Assembly (NCBI GenBank): GCA_003168335.1
Contig: PMSM01000004.1
Location: forward strand, 1 to 59,408
DNA: 59,408 nt
Direction: 5' to 3'
DNA from: Blastocatellia bacterium
Lineage (GTDB): Bacteria; Acidobacteriota; Blastocatellia; Pyrinomonadales; Pyrinomonadaceae
A program made the position numbers and the translations under genes. Positions 18,831 through 27,734 of the stretch are shown here, piece after piece. The number at the start of each line of letters is the position of its first letter. The stretch's first letter is position 1. Below the pieces are notes generated by a model. It ran no database searches. It was not told where the DNA came from and was given only the letters and a program-made list of their open reading frames with translations.

Positions 18831-19352
18831 TTAAGCGGCCGCAGTCAGTTTGTTTTCCGACCTTACTCTCTTTAGCAACTCGAAGTCCGACAGCATCTGA
18901 CCTGCGCCGAGGACTACCGAGTGTAGTGGCTCATCAGCCACGCTTACCGGGAGCCCGGTCTCGATCGTCAGGCGCTTATCAAAATTCTTAATCAAGGCAC
19001 CGCCTCCGGTTAAGACCATGCCCCGTTCATAGATATCAGCCGAAAGCTCGGGCGGCGTTTTTTCCAGGGCCATCCGCACGGAATCGACAATCGCCGCCAC
19101 TGAGTCGGCCAGCGCGTCGCGAATCTCTTCGTCCGTAACGGTAATTGTCTTGGGAATGCCCTCAATCAGATGGCGGCCGCGGACCTCACGCGAAAGGTGC
19201 TCATCGAGTGGATAGGCCGAGCCTAATTCGATCTTAATTGACTCCGCGGTTCGTTCTCCGATCAACAAATTGTACTTTCGTTTGATGTACTGAATAATCG
19301 CTTCGTCCATTTCATTGCCAGCCAAATTGTATCTCCAGGATCGCGGTCTCAA
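18831..19352 (-). pseudogene. mreB: C-terminal half of MreB
   Basis: The 173-residue frame starts at the break and continues with GNEMDEAIIQYIKRKYNLLI, ERTAESIKIELGSAYPLDEH, HLIEGIPKTITVTDEEI and ERGMVLTGGGALIKNFDKRL. These match the second half of the actin-like cell-shape protein MreB, whose normal length is about 340-350 residues. The first half, with the phosphate-1 loop and the rest of domain I, is missing. The sequence upstream of 19352 belongs to zinc-ribbon repeat material instead. The retained half has no internal stops, so the truncation may be fairly recent. Without domain IA it cannot form filaments. Confidence 0.85.
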
Positions 19353-19392
19353 GGAGCGGGTTAATCCTAGTTATTTGCAAGTGCGCCCTTAG

Positions 19393-19420
19393 TTAGACAA
19401 AAGGGATCTTTATGTCTCCC
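19393..19420 (-). pseudogene. 3' scrap of a zinc-ribbon membrane protein gene
   Basis: The minus strand reads GDIKIPFV then a stop. This matches the last residues of the zinc-ribbon membrane proteins (GYLKIPFV, GYLKILFV, GYIKIPFIS). Nothing of the rest of the gene is recognisable upstream. It is a fourth, nearly lost copy just outside repeat unit B. Confidence 0.5.
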
Positions 19421-19560
19421 AACGCCACACGCAAAACAGCGAAAGGTATCTGGAACTGGCCCGTGGTCAGAGCCAGGCGCAGGATCGCGAGGTGTTGGCG
19501 TCAAGGAGCCGCTAGTGGCAGGTTGGTTAATTCCGAGGTGCTTGTAGGCGCGTCCTTCGA

Positions 19561-19748
19561 TTAGACGAAAAGGATCTTTAGATACCCCAAAAGAACGAAA
19601 AGCACGGCGACTATTATGGTCGCAATAGCGACGAGTGTGAGGATGAGTCGCGGCGTAAGAATTAACGTGTGGCAAGTGGGACATCGGGTGGCCTTCCGGT
19701 TAACTCGACGTGCGCAATGGGGCATAACCTCTTGGGTTTGGCTCTCAT
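19561..19748 (-). pseudogene. Zinc-ribbon / membrane protein, copy 2, frameshifted
   Basis: The ATG at 19748 gives MRAKPKRLCP, in register with copies 1 and 3. One base is then missing relative to copy 1 (TTATGCCCCATTGCG against TTATGTGCCGATTGCG), so the true continuation HCARRVNRKATRCPTCHTL lies in another frame. That second frame then gives one transmembrane helix and the tail GYLKILFV. Reading from any other start loses the first Cys of the first CxxC pair. The gene is therefore damaged, or reduced to a shorter three-Cys form starting MPHCARRV. A 78-residue reading from 19797 is open but its first 25 residues are not conserved. Confidence 0.6.
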
Positions 19749-19877
19749 GAAGGGAGCAAATTCTTCGGCGCCAAGAGAAAACAAGGCTCCCGGTCAATTA
19801 CCCGGCTTCCGATCTGCCTGACCGCATATGACCTTAGCAAGCGGCCTTAATCGCGATCACCTTCTCGTCGTTGCACG

Positions 19878-20102
19878 TCACACTTCTGGCTCCGCTTCAT
19901 CGCGATTGCCGTCATCTTCACGGTCGTTGGCACACTCTTGACAGAGCGGGCAAGCAGTCGGCTTTTGAGACGTCAAGTGCAGAGCTGAAGTATTGACCGG
20001 GCGATCAACAATGATTCCTACGACCCTGAGGCCGCATAGCGTGCGCTCCTCGTCCTTAGTAAGCAGGTGATAAACGTCTTTAGGTGAGGTCTTGGCGTAC
20101 AT
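19878..20102 (-). CDS. Small Cys-rich protein MYAKTSP-type, copy 2
   Basis: This 74-residue paralogue of 17219-17434 opens MYAKTSPKDVYHLL, continues ERTLCGLRVVGIIVDRP and carries the block TSALHLTSQKPTACPLCQEC with the same four Cys. The acidic tail (REDDGNRDEAEPEV) differs from copy 1. It is likely a small soluble metal-binding protein of unknown role. The frame is intact although its zinc-ribbon partner downstream is frameshifted. It sits in repeat unit B, with the leader and hairpin element upstream, as in unit A. Confidence 0.65.
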   Translation of the reverse strand: MYAKTSPKDVYHLLTKDEERTLCGLRVVGIIVDRPVNTSALHLTSQKPTACPLCQECANDREDDGNRDEAEPEV

Positions 20103-20237
20103 GAATGACCTTGGGGGAAACTAGCGGAACGGGCTTGAGAAGACCGCGGTCGCTTCAGACGTAGAGAGAGCCCTTCTTTAGAAAGGGCAATGGATGGATT
20201 CAAGTCGACGAGTTGGTGTTCTCGTCAGGCACGTGAT

Positions 20238-20342
20238 TGTCCCCAGCCAGATCCTTTTGACCGGCGCAAACCCAACGTCCGGAATGTCAATTACCGGACG
20301 GCAAACCATCCGAATCATGAAATCCGACATCAAGAAATAACA
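20238..20342 (+). repeat. Leader repeat, copy c
   Basis: This third copy of the leader block reads CCAGATCCTTTTGACCGGCG, AACGTCCGGAATGTCAATTA, CCGGACGGCAAACC, then AATCATGAAATCCGACATCA and AGAAATAACA. It joins the second hairpin directly. CGTCCGGAATGTCAATTACCGGACG contains a CGTCCGG / CCGGACG inverted repeat, which is weaker in copy a and lost in copy b. Confidence 0.6.
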
Positions 20343-20390
20343 AGCGGGGAAGTCGGCGAGTCATGGATCACCCCCAAGGGCTTCCCCGCT
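20343..20390 (+). repeat. GC-rich hairpin element 2
   Basis: The stem AGCGGGGAAG / CTTCCCCGCT (10 bp) encloses TCGGCGAGT...ATCACCCCCAAGGG. It is followed by GCCACTCTCGAATGGGAGTC, as in copies 1 and 3. The loop start (TCGGC) and the ACCCCCAAGG segment are shared by all three copies, while the bases between them vary. Confidence 0.75.
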
Positions 20391-20773
20391 GGCAGAGTGA
20401 CGGCCCGCTCACTCCGAGCCGCCACGCGCCACTCTCGAATGGGAGTCCGGCTTTTCGGCAACCCTGTTTTGCCTGCTCAGGAATATTCCCATTCGTTCTA
20501 ACTGTTAACGACCTTGGCCCAGTCAATGCGACTGTTTCGGCATTCCTCACCCGGCGGTGTGATCGACTGTTCAAGCCTCACCGCTTGGGCGCTGCGCGTT
20601 CGCTTCCCTTCTCGCGCTTCCCTTCTCAAACCGAGGCTTGTCGGCCGCCGGAGGCTATTGCGGCCAGCAACAGCATCCGTCGCTGAAGTCAAAATCTGGT
20701 CGGGCATTGATTTTCGTAGGCAAAGACCGAAGTCGTTTCGATTTGGCTACCTCCAATGCTTTCGGCAGATAGA

Positions 20774-20822
20774 AGCGGGGAAGTCGGCGAGTGCCGAGAG
20801 CACCCCCAAGGGCTTCCCCGCT
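20774..20822 (+). repeat. GC-rich hairpin element 3
   Basis: The same 10-bp stem AGCGGGGAAG / CTTCCCCGCT appears, with an inner GTGC...GCAC stem, ACCCCCAAGGG, and then GCCACTCTCTAACGGGAGCA. It lies without a leader block between repeat unit B and the third zinc-ribbon gene. Its position 3' of that minus-strand gene differs from copies 1 and 2, which lie upstream of genes. Confidence 0.7.
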
Positions 20823-20984
20823 GGGAGAGTGATGGCCCGCCCCACGGGAGGAGTCGACGGCCGCCACTCTCTAACGGGAGCATGGTTTCAGCAAACGGGC
20901 ATTGCTTACTTCGCTGTGCTCCCATCTTTTCCTGTTCTTGCTAACCAGATAAGGACCTGCTCCGGCGTCACAACCGTGCTACCA

Positions 20985-21173
20985 CTACGATATGAAAGGG
21001 ATCTTTATGTACCCCAAGAAAACGAGGAACAGGGCAACTATTATTATCGTAATAGCAGCCAAGCCGAGGACGAGTCGCGGCGTAAGAATAAACTGATGAC
21101 AAGATGGACACTCGGTAGCTGATCGACTAACTCGACCTGCGCAGCGGGGACAGAATTTCCGCTTCCCTCTCAC
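20985..21173 (-). CDS. Small zinc-ribbon / single-pass membrane protein, copy 3
   Basis: The 62-residue protein starts at a GTG (21173) and reads MRGKRKFCPRCAGRVSRS, then ECPSCHQF, giving two CxxC pairs of a zinc ribbon. One transmembrane helix follows (about residues 33-54, IIIVALFLVFLGYIK) and the tail ends KIPFIS. Architecture and position-by-position matches make it a paralogue of the proteins at 16888-17073 and 19561-19748. Here both Cys pairs are intact. No MYAKTSP-type partner is present next to it, so it is the stand-alone member of the group. Its role is unknown; the zinc ribbon probably faces the cytoplasm by the positive-inside rule. Confidence 0.65.
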   Translation of the reverse strand: MRGKRKFCPRCAGRVSRSATECPSCHQFILTPRLVLGLAAITIIIVALFLVFLGYIKIPFIS

Positions 21174-21357
21174 AAATCACCTAAATTCTCCGGGCGCTGC
21201 GAAAGCAAGGAAACTTCGGGTTTGATTACCGAGCTTCCAACAACTCGCGGTCTACAATACTTCGGCGACGGACCTTGTCGGTGGAGGTCACGGACATCGT
21301 TTCAACTTTCTGAGTCGAAGTTCTCGCTCGCCTATCTCCCACGCGAAGCAGGTCTTC

Positions 21358-22677
21358 CTATTGTTTTGGTTTCTCCAAGGTGAATGTATCCAGCCACAAG
21401 CGTCCGAAGATAGGGCAGGGACCGCTCGGGCAACTCTGGCGCTGTAGACTGATAAGGACAGAGCGAGTGGTATCGCCGGTGCCAAACTCTAGAGTGAGTT
21501 CCTGCCAACCGTTCGTGCCTGCCGGTAAAGGGGCTGATGATGCCAGCGCATGAGGAGCACTGCCGGATGCATCCGTCACGACTATCAGAGGCAGGCCCCC
21601 GGTAACGATTTCCTCCGTCCGCACGGCAAAGCGCAACTGGTAACGCGTACTCGCAGAAACGAGCACCAACTGGGAAACGACCGCCCCTGCTGGATTAGAG
21701 TTACCTGTCCAGTCCACCCGCAGGCTGTAAACTCCGGCGCGCGGCTGGCCCGTATCACGAGAGATCGCCACACCGGGCTGGTCACGCCGCAATTGCCACC
21801 CAAACCCGGATTCGTCCAGGTTGATTTCGCCCTCAAAGCCGCCATCCGTGATGGTCCCAAGGCCGCCCTCAATGCCATCCCTAGTGCCATCCTTAGCGTT
21901 GCTGCTATGTTTATCCCGTCCGCTGGACCACACTTCATAAGCTTCACTGAAATCTTTTGCCGTAATCAGTTCGGTTACGAGCTCACGACGGCCCGCAGCA
22001 GTCACCTCACCGGCCTCGCGAAACAAAGCCACCGCCTCCGCAGGTTTCCCTCGCCTGGCAAAGGTCTTCGCCAGCATCAACCGTGAATCAGAACTCCGGG
22101 GCTGGACCGCAGTCCTGACGGCGGCAGCGTCTCCTTTGAGTACTCCCCACGCCAGATCGATCAAGGCCGGCAGCAACACCGGGTCACTCTCCGCTGCCCG
22201 CCGCATTTCCGCAAACGCTGCTTCAGTCCGGCCCATCCTCAGCAGGAGGTTACCAAACTGCCAGCGTGGTTGTGCGTAAGCGGGAGCGCATTGAATGGCT
22301 TGCTGATAGGCGGCCAGAGCTCCCTGATCGTCACCAGGGTCTTCACGAGTGCCGCCCAGCTTGAGCCATATTTCGGAATCGCGTGGACGTAGCCTGGCGG
22401 CCAGCTCTAACTCCTTGACCGCATCGGCCGCGCGACCGGCGTCCACCAGAGCGATGCCCAGCGCATAGTGACTTTCGGGATCCGACGGAGCCAGACGCAC
22501 GGCTTCCTCGGCTGCGGCCATGGAATTCGGCCGATACTGCGGTGGTAACGAACTAGCGTTGGCGACAAACTGAGAAAGGGTACGCGCCAAGCCCATGCGC
22601 CAGGCGGTCCTAATCCCAAAGAGGCAAGCTAGTAGCGCAAGACTGGCTACTAAACAGCGTATTAAGGGGTGACGCAT
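21358..22677 (-). CDS. Membrane-anchored TPR protein with C-terminal jellyroll-like domain
   Basis: The 439-residue protein has an N-terminal transmembrane or signal segment (residues 8-24, LVASLALLACLFGIRTA). TPR units follow at about 50-235 (ESHYALGIALVDAGRAADAV, DSEIWLKLGG, PRWQFGNLLLRMGRTEAAFA, LMLAKTFARRGKPAEAVALF). A C-terminal beta-sandwich lies at about 285-435 (NLDESGFGWQLRR, YSLRVDWTGNSNPAGAVVSQ, WLDTFTL), which resembles carbohydrate-binding or jellyroll domains. Such TPR proteins often lie at exopolysaccharide loci and help polymer assembly or export at the inner membrane. Here it is downstream of the polysaccharide genes, separated by the FecR-like gene and a terminator. The assignment to glycan work is inferred from context. 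Confidence 0.75.
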   Translation of the reverse strand: MRHPLIRCLVASLALLACLFGIRTAWRMGLARTLSQFVANASSLPPQYRPNSMAAAEEAVRLAPSDPESHYALGIALVDAGRAADAVKELELAARLRPRDSEIWLKLGGTREDPGDDQGALAAYQQAIQCAPAYAQPRWQFGNLLLRMGRTEAAFAEMRRAAESDPVLLPALIDLAWGVLKGDAAAVRTAVQPRSSDSRLMLAKTFARRGKPAEAVALFREAGEVTAAGRRELVTELITAKDFSEAYEVWSSGRDKHSSNAKDGTRDGIEGGLGTITDGGFEGEINLDESGFGWQLRRDQPGVAISRDTGQPRAGVYSLRVDWTGNSNPAGAVVSQLVLVSASTRYQLRFAVRTEEIVTGGLPLIVVTDASGSAPHALASSAPLPAGTNGWQELTLEFGTGDTTRSVLISLQRQSCPSGPCPIFGRLWLDTFTLEKPKQ

Positions 22678-22727
22678 AGACAGACTCTGGGTTTGAACTT
22701 ATCAAGAGACCGGCAGAAGACCATCAC

Positions 22728-22767
22728 CAAAAAGAAATGTGCCCTCCCATCTAAACAGGAGGGCACA
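22728..22767 (-). terminator. Intrinsic terminator of the FecR-like gene
   Basis: The stem TGTGCCCTCC / GGAGGGCACA (10 bp, loop of 10) is followed on the minus strand by TTTCTTTTT. It lies about 70 bases past the stop at 22839, in the right orientation to end that transcript and to separate it from the TPR gene. Confidence 0.8.
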
Positions 22768-22838
22768 CCCTCAACGCGAACTTATTTACTGCCGACTCAT
22801 ACCGGTAGCGTATGGCCCCTAACTAGTGCGGGCTACCA

Positions 22839-23384
22839 TCACGGGCTGCTATTACGTGTCACCACAACAATGACGATGACGACGACGACCCCAGCAGCAA
22901 CTCCAGCCCAAATCCAACCCTTCTCTGACGGTGTCTTTTTCGGCACCGGAAGGGCCCCAGGCTCGCCCGCAGTGGTTGACGTCTTACCATCCGGAGTAGT
23001 GACTGACGACGTAACGCCTGCGTTGGCAGCTACGAATGCATTTCCTGCCGCCACCTTCACGTTGACGTTCGTCTTGTCAAAAGTCACCGTCAGATTAGTG
23101 CTAGGTTGAATGTAAAGCGTTCCGGCACTTCCAAGTTGCACAGTAGCTTCGACATTTTCAGGCGTCTGCAGCTGCGAGCCGGAAAGAATCGTCGTACCGG
23201 AGTTAGCGCTGTTGCCGTTAACCAGAATTGATTCAGTTTCAGCCAGCATCAGCCGGCCCAGCATCAAGCCGTTTGCAGCAGTAGCGTTGGGTGTCGTTGC
23301 TCCGGCCAGGACATAGACCTGAAACAAACAAAGCGCAGCCGCCACGCTGATTATTTTGAAAGTCTTACGAGACACCGAATTCAT
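22839..23384 (-). CDS. FecR-like secreted/membrane protein
   Basis: The 181-residue protein starts at 23384, where AAGGGAG stands at ribosome-site distance; an upstream ATG at 23414 lacks one. A signal peptide covers residues 8-30. A FecR-like beta-domain follows at about 42-120 (ILVNGNSANSGTTILSGSQL, EATVQLGSAGTLYIQPSTNL), then a linker and a C-terminal transmembrane helix (KGWIWAGVAAGVVVVIVIVV) ending RNSSP. FecR domains usually relay a signal to an ECF sigma factor, or hold a polymer. No sigma factor lies nearby, and the C-terminal anchor differs from classical FecR, which is anchored at the N-terminus. It could display the domain on the membrane for the adjacent polysaccharide system. Confidence 0.7.
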   Translation of the reverse strand: MNSVSRKTFKIISVAAALCLFQVYVLAGATTPNATAANGLMLGRLMLAETESILVNGNSANSGTTILSGSQLQTPENVEATVQLGSAGTLYIQPSTNLTVTFDKTNVNVKVAAGNAFVAANAGVTSSVTTPDGKTSTTAGEPGALPVPKKTPSEKGWIWAGVAAGVVVVIVIVVVTRNSSP

Positions 23385-23414
23385 GTGTGAGTCTCCCTTC
23401 GAGACGAGTTCCAA

Positions 23415-24105
23415 GTTGACGAGTTAGCTACAGATAACACTCAAAAGGCTACCCGGCAACATCGTGTGGGGTCTAAATATAGAGCCGAACGCGCGTACTC
23501 TACTACCTCTTATGCTTCTAATGTGTGCGTGGGCAAGCACAATCTGGCCAATTTGTTGCTGGCAATTTTGTGGCTTTGTGGTTTTCATTGGCCCTGAAAA
23601 TTGAGGGTAATTGTGTGAACTTGGCCCAAGAAACAAAAACGCTTAAGGTGTATATAAGATTCATAGAAAGAAGGGGCCACGTTGACAAGATGGCCCCGCT
23701 ACCACGTAACTCGTTGACACCTTCTCTATCGGAAGGAAGCGACTGGGGGGACGCCCCCATGATTAACGATCTTTGGTTATTACAGTGCCCAAAAACGGTC
23801 AACCGGCAACCAACACGAATCGCAAGCGACTCTCTCAGGCGCGGAAACATTCTACCCCTAAGACACTTTGAGCGCCGGAACTTCTCGACGATCCCTGCGT
23901 TCATTGAGTGAACGACTTCCCTTCACGGCATCGACGGCCACCAATTCGAGTTCCACACATTTGCCCCCCCCTACCGCCACCCCAAAAGGCTCGCTTCTTG
24001 ACCCACATCTTAAGAATTTCCAGCCGCATAAAGCTGTCCGTCACAAAGTCAGTCCCAGTCATTCAAGAGTCGATATAAGACGATTCACTAAAGCCCTGAA
24101 TACTT
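23415..24105. other. Intergenic region, no gene supported
   Basis: About 690 bases separate the FecR-like gene from the GDP-fucose synthase gene. Overlapping 128-residue ORFs on both strands have no recognisable features. A GGGGCCA / TGGCCCC inverted repeat (23673-23697) has no U-tract. The FecR-like promoter presumably lies near 23400-23560. Confidence 0.5.
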
Positions 24106-25074
<969 letters not shown>

Positions 25075-25233
25075 TCAGCAGCTACGCTCTTCAATGGGCC
25101 GATTCCGCTTGAGTGGGATCATGCAGTGCAACACAGAAAGTTGAAGGCTAACGCAAGCATCTATGTGGTTTTCGTAGTCTCTGTCCTTCTCTGGTGAGTT
25201 TTAACCTCTATACTCAATTGAGGGCGAATAAAC

Positions 25234-26277
25234 TCACGCTGCGCCCCAACGCCGCTGGGGCAAAAGCGCGCCTTTAATCTGCTGCGTAGCTTTTTCTTGG
25301 CGAGCAAGTTCAAGATCGTGATCAACCATTAATCGCACCAATTCCTTGAATCCTATTTTTGGCTCCCATCCGAGCGCCCGTCGCGCTTTGGTTGCATCTC
25401 CAAGTAGAAGATCAACTTCAGCCGGCCGGTAGTAGCGCGGGTCTATTGCTACAAACTTCTTCCAATCCAGATCTAGATAGCCAAATGCATCATCTAGGAA
25501 TTCCCTGATCGAATGCGTTTCGCCCGTGGCGATCACATAATCGTCCGGCTCCTCGGCTTGCATCATCAACCACATTGCCTCTATATAATCTGGTGCGTAT
25601 CCCCAATCACGACGCGCCTCGAGATTACCTAGAAAGAGTTGTTCTTGTAATTTTAGTTTGATCCGTGTGGCCGCGCGTGTGATCTTCCGTGTCACGAAGG
25701 TTTCGCCGCGTCGCTCAGACTCGTGATTGAACAAGATCCCATTGCAGGCGAATAGCCCATAAGACTCCCGATAATTAACAGTGATGAAGTAAGCGTACGC
25801 TTTGGCACATCCATAGGGGGACCGAGGACGAAATGGTGTCCGTTCAGTCTGCGGCACTTCCACCACGCTTCCGAAAAGCTCTGAAGATGATGCTTGATAG
25901 AATTTGGTGCGGAGACCTATCGTTCGGATCGCCTCAAGCAAACGCACAGTGCCCAGCCCCGTCACTTCACCCGTATATTCCGGCACGTCGAAGCTCACGC
26001 GCACATGAGATTGCGCTCCAAGATTGTAAATTTCATCCGGCTGAACCCGCTGCAGAATTTGATTGAGCGAACTTGAGTCATTTAGATCACCGTAGATAAG
26101 TCGCAACCGTGTCTCAGGTTCATGTGGATCCTGGTAAAGGTGATCAATACGATCCGTGTTGAACGATGACGAACGGCGAATAATTCCGAATACCTCGTAT
26201 CCTTTGTTGAGTAAGAACTCAGTCAGGAATGAACCATCTTGGCCGGTAATACCTGTAATCAATGCGCGCTTTGGCAT
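25234..26277 (-). CDS. gmd: GDP-mannose 4,6-dehydratase
   Basis: The 347-residue enzyme makes GDP-4-keto-6-deoxy-D-mannose from GDP-D-mannose using bound NADP. The N-terminus carries the family hallmark [19 protein letters not shown], followed by [23 protein letters not shown], the catalytic YGCAK (about residue 155), [18 protein letters not shown] and the [16 protein letters not shown] block. All are diagnostic for Gmd against other SDR dehydratases. It is followed by the GDP-fucose synthase gene and preceded, after 25 bases, by the ligase-like gene, so it is probably co-transcribed with it. The product could also feed rhamnose-type reductases, but Fcl is the visible partner. Confidence 0.95.
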   Translation of the reverse strand: MPKRALITGITGQDGSFLTEFLLNKGYEVFGIIRRSSSFNTDRIDHLYQDPHEPETRLRLIYGDLNDSSSLNQILQRVQPDEIYNLGAQSHVRVSFDVPEYTGEVTGLGTVRLLEAIRTIGLRTKFYQASSSELFGSVVEVPQTERTPFRPRSPYGCAKAYAYFITVNYRESYGLFACNGILFNHESERRGETFVTRKITRAATRIKLKLQEQLFLGNLEARRDWGYAPDYIEAMWLMMQAEEPDDYVIATGETHSIREFLDDAFGYLDLDWKKFVAIDPRYYRPAEVDLLLGDATKARRALGWEPKIGFKELVRLMVDHDLELARQEKATQQIKGALLPQRRWGAA

Positions 26278-26302
26278 GAGGCTAAAATCCTTGTTTAATT
26301 AG

Positions 26303-27727
26303 TTAGCGATCCATAACGGCGCGTGACGCACCCCTGTGCGTCGCTTTAACGTCCGCGGTCGCTATCGCAATCAAGACCACAAAGATCACCGCATTAATGG
26401 TCGTTTGTAGTCCGAATTCCACCAGGCTATGAACCGCCACTCCAAACAGCCCTACCAGTGCCCCGGCACACGCCGCACGACGAAAAGAATCGGTTGTGCG
26501 TAATTGAAGTCGCGCGCGTTTGATTACCAGAAATACAACCCAGCCGGCCAGCGCCAGACCAATCAGTCCTCCGCTCGCGAGTATATCCAGGTAATCATTA
26601 TGAGCTTCGAATGGCTTAAATTTCCCCGATCGATCACTAAACTCGTCTATCGACACCCAGTAGGCGCCAAAACCGACCCCGAAGACCGGATGCGCCTTAA
26701 TTACTTGCCACGTGGCACGCCAGATTTCTATCCGGGGGGTCACGTCACGCCCTGTCGCATTAATTTCGTCGTTCAGTCCGATTCTACTTTCCAGGCGCTC
26801 TCCACCCAGCCAAAACACGCTGAAAACTAATCCTATCAACAAAGCGATAATGATTGCGCCGCGCACAACTGAGGAACGAACCGCGCGCAATAACCAGGTT
26901 GGCCTTTCGGAAGCCTCTCGCTCCGGCCGGCTCAGGCTATATATAAGGACAAGAAAAAGCATTTGGCTGAGCATGCTCAAGATGCCCCCCTTTGAATTTG
27001 TCAGAACCAGCGCCGCCCACAGTAGCAACGCTGGCGCCAGATAAATGAGCATCTTTTCCCGGCGAACGCCTCCGGCGACAATCAGACCCAGCGTCAGCCC
27101 TAACCCCATCTCCATCAGAAAGGCAAAGTGGTTACGGTTGATGAACTGGCCGTAGCCCTGGCCGGGCATTAGTCCAGGGAGTACAAAGCCAGCTTCGTGC
27201 TGCGTCATCTGTCGTACCATGCCGAACACAGCGCTTAACACAGCAATCCCGATTACCAGATAGATCAACGCCCGCAAGCGATGCCGGGTGTTCGTGTAGC
27301 GCAGCAAAAGCCCTAGAGCCAAAACGTAGGCAAGCAGCTTCATCGTGGCAAGACGCGTGCTTTGGGGGTCGAAGCTAATAACCCGCCACACGCCACCTTC
27401 AATCTCCGCTCCGATATTCGCCCTGGAGAAAGGCAGCGTCTGCAGGAAAGCGTAAGCGACGAGTGCGAGCCCAGGCGCGAGCAATCGGTGAACGGGTCGC
27501 CACCAAGACCCACTCAGCAGACCTTCGATGATCCACAATATTGCGAGCGCCAGGACAATGCACTCAAAGAGCGCTTTCGGCAATGGCCCATTCGCTCCAT
27601 AAGGAATGGCGGTTAAAACAATCAGCGCTAACAGAGCGATGAATATCGTTACCTCGATCACGCGTGCTATGCGGGTAGATCGTTCTGCATGGGAACCTGC
27701 GAACTTGACTGGCACTGTTTGAGACAT
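26303..27727 (-). CDS. O-antigen ligase / polymerase-like membrane protein
   Basis: The 474-residue polytopic membrane protein has about ten to twelve transmembrane helices. The Wzy_C/WaaL-type core is visible in the periplasmic loop: GQFINRNHFAFLMEMGLGL, then EIWRATWQVIKAHPVFGVGF, and the hallmark EAHNDYLDILASGGLIGL. Such proteins transfer a lipid-linked glycan onto an acceptor, or polymerise repeat units. I take the start at 27727, just after the stop of the preceding dehydratase gene (27735). A longer reading from 27826 would add 33 residues that overlap that gene and look non-coding. A second, unrelated polymerase-like gene (34363-35727) exists in the locus, so this one is more likely the ligase, and the other the Wzy polymerase. 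Confidence 0.8.
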   Translation of the reverse strand: MSQTVPVKFAGSHAERSTRIARVIEVTIFIALLALIVLTAIPYGANGPLPKALFECIVLALAILWIIEGLLSGSWWRPVHRLLAPGLALVAYAFLQTLPFSRANIGAEIEGGVWRVISFDPQSTRLATMKLLAYVLALGLLLRYTNTRHRLRALIYLVIGIAVLSAVFGMVRQMTQHEAGFVLPGLMPGQGYGQFINRNHFAFLMEMGLGLTLGLIVAGGVRREKMLIYLAPALLLWAALVLTNSKGGILSMLSQMLFLVLIYSLSRPEREASERPTWLLRAVRSSVVRGAIIIALLIGLVFSVFWLGGERLESRIGLNDEINATGRDVTPRIEIWRATWQVIKAHPVFGVGFGAYWVSIDEFSDRSGKFKPFEAHNDYLDILASGGLIGLALAGWVVFLVIKRARLQLRTTDSFRRAACAGALVGLFGVAVHSLVEFGLQTTINAVIFVVLIAIATADVKATHRGASRAVMDR

Positions 27728-27734
27728 CTTCACT

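Larger units (their letters stand above)
19517..20505. repeat. Direct repeat unit B (about 1 kb)
   Basis: This is the second copy of the unit at 16844-17840, in the same orientation and gene order: zinc-ribbon membrane protein, MYAKTSP-type protein, leader block, hairpin, AATATTCCCATTCGTTC end. The copies have diverged by substitutions and small indels, so the duplication is not recent. The interval between the units (17841-19516) holds three broken genes. Confidence 0.75.

Noticed and set aside
20514-21122. 202-residue plus-strand ORF
   Set aside because: It crosses hairpin 3 and is antisense to the third zinc-ribbon gene; no domain is visible.
23546-23580. Two sigma-54-like GG-N10-GC words on the plus strand
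   Set aside because: No plus-strand gene follows, and the words lack the other consensus bases, so chance matches are likely.
23525-23911. 128-residue ORFs on both strands
   Set aside because: They overlap each other, have no recognisable motifs and no ribosome sites.
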